A DNA stretch of 64,000 nucleotides from Hyphomicrobium sp. CS1GBMeth3 (GTDB lineage: Bacteria; Pseudomonadota; Alphaproteobacteria; Rhizobiales; Hyphomicrobiaceae). The notes beneath the pieces were generated by a model. The model was not told where the DNA came from. It ran no database searches and saw only the letters and a list, made by a program, of their open reading frames with translations. The stretch covers positions 930,001 through 994,000 of the forward strand of contig NZ_FPHO01000002.1 in NCBI RefSeq assembly GCF_900117455.1. The letters run 5' to 3'. Both the position numbers and the translations under genes were made by a program. Each line of letters opens with the position of its first letter. Positions within the stretch are counted from its first letter, which is position 1. This document shows positions 61,711-64,000 of this stretch, in pieces.

Positions 61711-62994
61711 CTACTGCCCCGCTCGGACGCAGCGGACGCGCTCGACATTCGTGCTCGTCGAAAGGTCGAGCGGCGTCTCGCTCTCGCAGAGGCGGGCGCC
61801 ATCAAGCAAGACCGCGTGCGCAATGACACCCGCAAGACGCGCGAGCGAGAGGTCTGCGCCCTGCATGCGCACGCGCACCAGGCGCGCGCCCTCGAGGTTC
61901 GTCTCGATCAGGCTCGCGCCCTTCATCGACGTATCGGTGAGATCGACGCGGTGCATATCCGAGCGATCGAAGGTCGCGTAGTTGAGATCGCGGCCGCGCA
62001 GCGAGAAGCTCGTCTCATGGCTCCCGTCACGATCCGGCACCAGGTCCTCGTCCATGACAATCAGGTTGCGCGAGTAGATGCTCGTCGCGCGACGCGTCCA
62101 ATCGTCGACCTCGCCCTCGAACAGCACCGCCGTCGGCCAGAACGCGGTACGGCCGCGGGCGCCGGGCGGCAGGTTGCGCGTCACGTTGCCGAGTCCCTGA
62201 TAGGGCACCGGTGCGGCAACAGCCTCGACCGAGCCCAGCGCCCTGTCGATCCATTCGCCGGGGATGCTCGCAACGGCGACGGAGAACGCGAGCACGAGCG
62301 CACCGATGGTGCCGGCCGCAAAGCGGCGCAGCACGCGATCGGTCGCGAGTGTTTCGGTGCCGGGATAGATCTTGTCCAACCGAGTGATGAAGCGCGCCGC
62401 GAGCGCAATCAGCAGGAGGTCGATCAGCACGTAGGTGCGATGCCACCACGTGACGCCGGCATCATGCACGGGCAGATACGTGATCTGAAACGCGAGCAGG
62501 AGCCCGATCGGCAGGAGCCGAAGAAACAGCCAGTCCATGGCACGGAAGGCGGTGCGCAGAATGGCGCTGGTCTCCGGGCCGGCTTCGATCTGGGCGAGAT
62601 AATAGCTGTGCACCCGCAGGCGCGCCGGGTGCGTCAGCGGGATCGCCTCCTGGCGACGCAGCTCCGTATCGAGTGCCTTCAGCTTGCGGGCGAGGATGAT
62701 GTGCTGCTGCAGCACACCCGCGTGCATCACGATCAAGACCAGCGGGCCGAACAGAATGAACGAGCGCAGCGGGATCGAGACTTGAAGGATCGGTTGGGCG
62801 ACCGGCGTATTGAGCAGAAGATCGCGATGGCTGATGCCTGAGAGTGCGATGAAGAAGTACGCTTCGATGGCGATCAGCAGAATCCACGCACCGCGCACCG
62901 AGGCGCTGGCGGCATTGGCCTCCTGAAGCAGCAGCTCCACCTCGCCGCCAGGCGACGCAGTGGGGGGCGGCACCAATTGCTTGCTTCCGAACAT
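61711..62994 (-). CDS. Pentapeptide-repeat membrane protein
   Basis: 427 residues from ATG 62994 (ATG 63051 would add 19). Four membrane helices (about 35-55, 75-95, 155-175, 185-205) and a fifth near 230 enclose cytoplasmic loops; then a periplasmic-looking segment (Y-Q-G-L-G-N-V-T-R-N-L-P-P-G), and at about 355-400 a series of pentapeptides (L-R-G-R-D-L; L-I-E-T-N-L-E-G-A-R-L; V-R-M-Q-G-A-D-L). Such proteins are found in many bacteria, without known activity. Convergent with sufE. Confidence 0.78.
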   Translation of the reverse strand: MFGSKQLVPPPTASPGGEVELLLQEANAASASVRGAWILLIAIEAYFFIALSGISHRDLLLNTPVAQPILQVSIPLRSFILFGPLVLIVMHAGVLQQHIILARKLKALDTELRRQEAIPLTHPARLRVHSYYLAQIEAGPETSAILRTAFRAMDWLFLRLLPIGLLLAFQITYLPVHDAGVTWWHRTYVLIDLLLIALAARFITRLDKIYPGTETLATDRVLRRFAAGTIGALVLAFSVAVASIPGEWIDRALGSVEAVAAPVPYQGLGNVTRNLPPGARGRTAFWPTAVLFEGEVDDWTRRATSIYSRNLIVMDEDLVPDRDGSHETSFSLRGRDLNYATFDRSDMHRVDLTDTSMKGASLIETNLEGARLVRVRMQGADLSLARLAGVIAHAVLLDGARLCESETPLDLSTSTNVERVRCVRAGQ

Positions 62995-63108
62995 ACGCGA
63001 CTGTCCCAATTCCCCGCTGGCGGGCTCAGCGCTATCTGCCGGCCCGCACATAGGCGTTCTTGCCCGAAAGGACGTGCCACCTCAAGCGGGCGCGGAAATG
63101 GCGCTTGG

Positions 63109-64000
63109 TTAACCCTCGGCGATGCCCGCGACCTTCAGCGCGAAGGCATAGTCGAGCGCCGTCTCACGCAGGCGCTCGTAGCGCCCCGAGGCGCCGCCGT
63201 GGCCGGCCTCCATGTTGGTCTTCAAGAGCACGAGGTTGTCGCTGGTGTTGAGCTGGCGCAGCCGCGCGATCCACTTCGCGGGCTCCCAATAGGTGACGCG
63301 CGGATCGGTCAGGCCACCGTAGGCGAAGATATGCGGATAGGGCTTTGCTTCGACGTTATCGTAAGGGCTGTAGGAGCGGATGATCGCGAAGTCCTCTGCG
63401 CTCTCGATGGGATTGCCCCACTCGGGCCACTCGGGCGGCGTCAGCGGCAGATCCTTGTCGAGCATCGTGTTCAGGACGTCCACGAAAGGCACGTCGGCGA
63501 TGATGCCAAGGAAGAGATCCGGTGCCATGTTGGCGACAGCGCCCATCAGCATGCCGCCCGCCGAGCCGCCATTGGCAACAATACGGCCGTGCTGCGTCAG
63601 CCCCTCGGCGACGAGATACTCGCCGGCGGCGATGAAGTCCGTGAACGTGTTGCGCTTCGTCTTATGCTTGCCGTCCTTGTACCAGTGGTAGCCCTTGTCC
63701 TTGCCGCCGCGGATGTGGGCGATGGCGAAGATGAAGCCGCGGTCAACGAGCGAGAGACGCGAGGTCGAGAACGAGGCCGGAATCGAGATGCCGTAGGCGC
63801 CATAGCCGTAAAGGAACAAGGGCGCCGAGCCGTCGAGCGGCGTGCCTTTGCGGTAGAGCAGCGACACCGGCACCGTCTCGCCGTCGGGCGCGGGTGCGAA
63901 CAGGCGGCGCGTCACGTAATCGGCGGGGTTATGGCCGGACGGGATCTCTTGGCGCTTCATCAGCACGCGGGTGCGCGCGGCCATTTCGTAGTCGTAGGTC
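63109..64000 (-). CDS. ptrB: Oligopeptidase B-like S9 peptidase, C-terminal part (cut by window end)
   Basis: About 296 residues; the frame continues past base 64000, so the N-terminal propeller is outside. Visible are YEMAARTRVLMKRQEIPSGH, the catalytic domain with Y-G-Y-G-A-Y-G, nucleophile Ser in GGSAGGML, Asp in GGLTDPRV, and His in EAGHGG. It cleaves short peptides after basic residues, probably in the cytoplasm. The stop (63109) stands 115 bases from the pentapeptide gene, with which it is on the same strand. Confidence 0.92.
   Translation of the reverse strand, partial: TYDYEMAARTRVLMKRQEIPSGHNPADYVTRRLFAPAPDGETVPVSLLYRKGTPLDGSAPLFLYGYGAYGISIPASFSTSRLSLVDRGFIFAIAHIRGGKDKGYHWYKDGKHKTKRNTFTDFIAAGEYLVAEGLTQHGRIVANGGSAGGMLMGAVANMAPDLFLGIIADVPFVDVLNTMLDKDLPLTPPEWPEWGNPIESAEDFAIIRSYSPYDNVEAKPYPHIFAYGGLTDPRVTYWEPAKWIARLRQLNTSDNLVLLKTNMEAGHGGASGRYERLRETALDYAFALKVAGIAEG

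Overview
The window is GC-rich chromosomal DNA of an alphaproteobacterium, almost certainly of the order Hyphomicrobiales (Rhizobiales). The main grounds are: a block ordered feuP-feuQ / ccmIEFH / degP / two-component system / glnE, as I recall it from rhizobia; a DUF3126-cysE pair; small proteins of the DUF1491 and DUF5330 types; a REP-like repeat of the type common in Rhizobiales genomes; full CtrA boxes (TTAA-N7-TTAAC); and a LexA box of the alphaproteobacterial direct-repeat type. I cannot name the genus.

Layout. 1-5.8 kb: a PAS-like protein, a double PilZ protein and a transglutaminase-like protease (+), then gamma-carbonic anhydrase, DUF3126 and cysE (-), an enoyl-CoA hydratase-like gene and a 27-residue membrane peptide with its own terminator. 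5.9-12.6 kb (-): a methionine-cycle operon sahR-metF-metH1-metH2 with methionine synthase split into two proteins and a palindromic operator in front of sahR, followed by two small 4-helix membrane proteins. 12.7-15.5 kb: an IS1595-type transposase with cargo: a DinD-like protein, a dCTP deaminase and a small protein behind a LexA-type box. 15.8-23 kb: a membrane protein, an MlaC-like protein, aminopeptidase N, a degenerate histidine kinase and an ECF sigma / membrane regulator / CpxP-like set. 23-38.5 kb: glnE, a two-component system, degP, a secreted trypsin-like protease, the cytochrome c maturation genes ccmH, F, E and I, a glycine-zipper lipoprotein and feuQ-feuP.

38.6-55.0 kb (-): a nearly complete gene transfer agent (GTA) cluster in the order of the Rhodobacter capsulatus GTA: small and large terminase, portal, protease, capsid, connectors, tail tube, chaperones, tape measure, baseplate proteins, peptidase, the large host-contact protein (broken by one extra base) and a lysin fused to a holin-like tail. 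An unrelated zinc-finger/HTH gene with its own promoter lies antisense inside the cluster, between the major tail protein and the tail chaperone.

55.4-64 kb: a class A penicillin-binding protein, a DUF1214/DUF1254 pair, small conserved proteins, a peptidoglycan-binding protein with CtrA boxes nearby, DUF5330, SufE, a pentapeptide-repeat membrane protein, and the C-terminal part of an oligopeptidase B-like peptidase cut by the window end. I found no rRNA, tRNA or CRISPR array.

The most unusual items are the antisense zinc-finger gene inside the GTA cluster, the SOS-type cargo of the IS1595 element, the single-base break in the GTA host-contact gene, the lysin-holin fusion with an internal ribosome binding site, and the dyads in front of the GTA operon.
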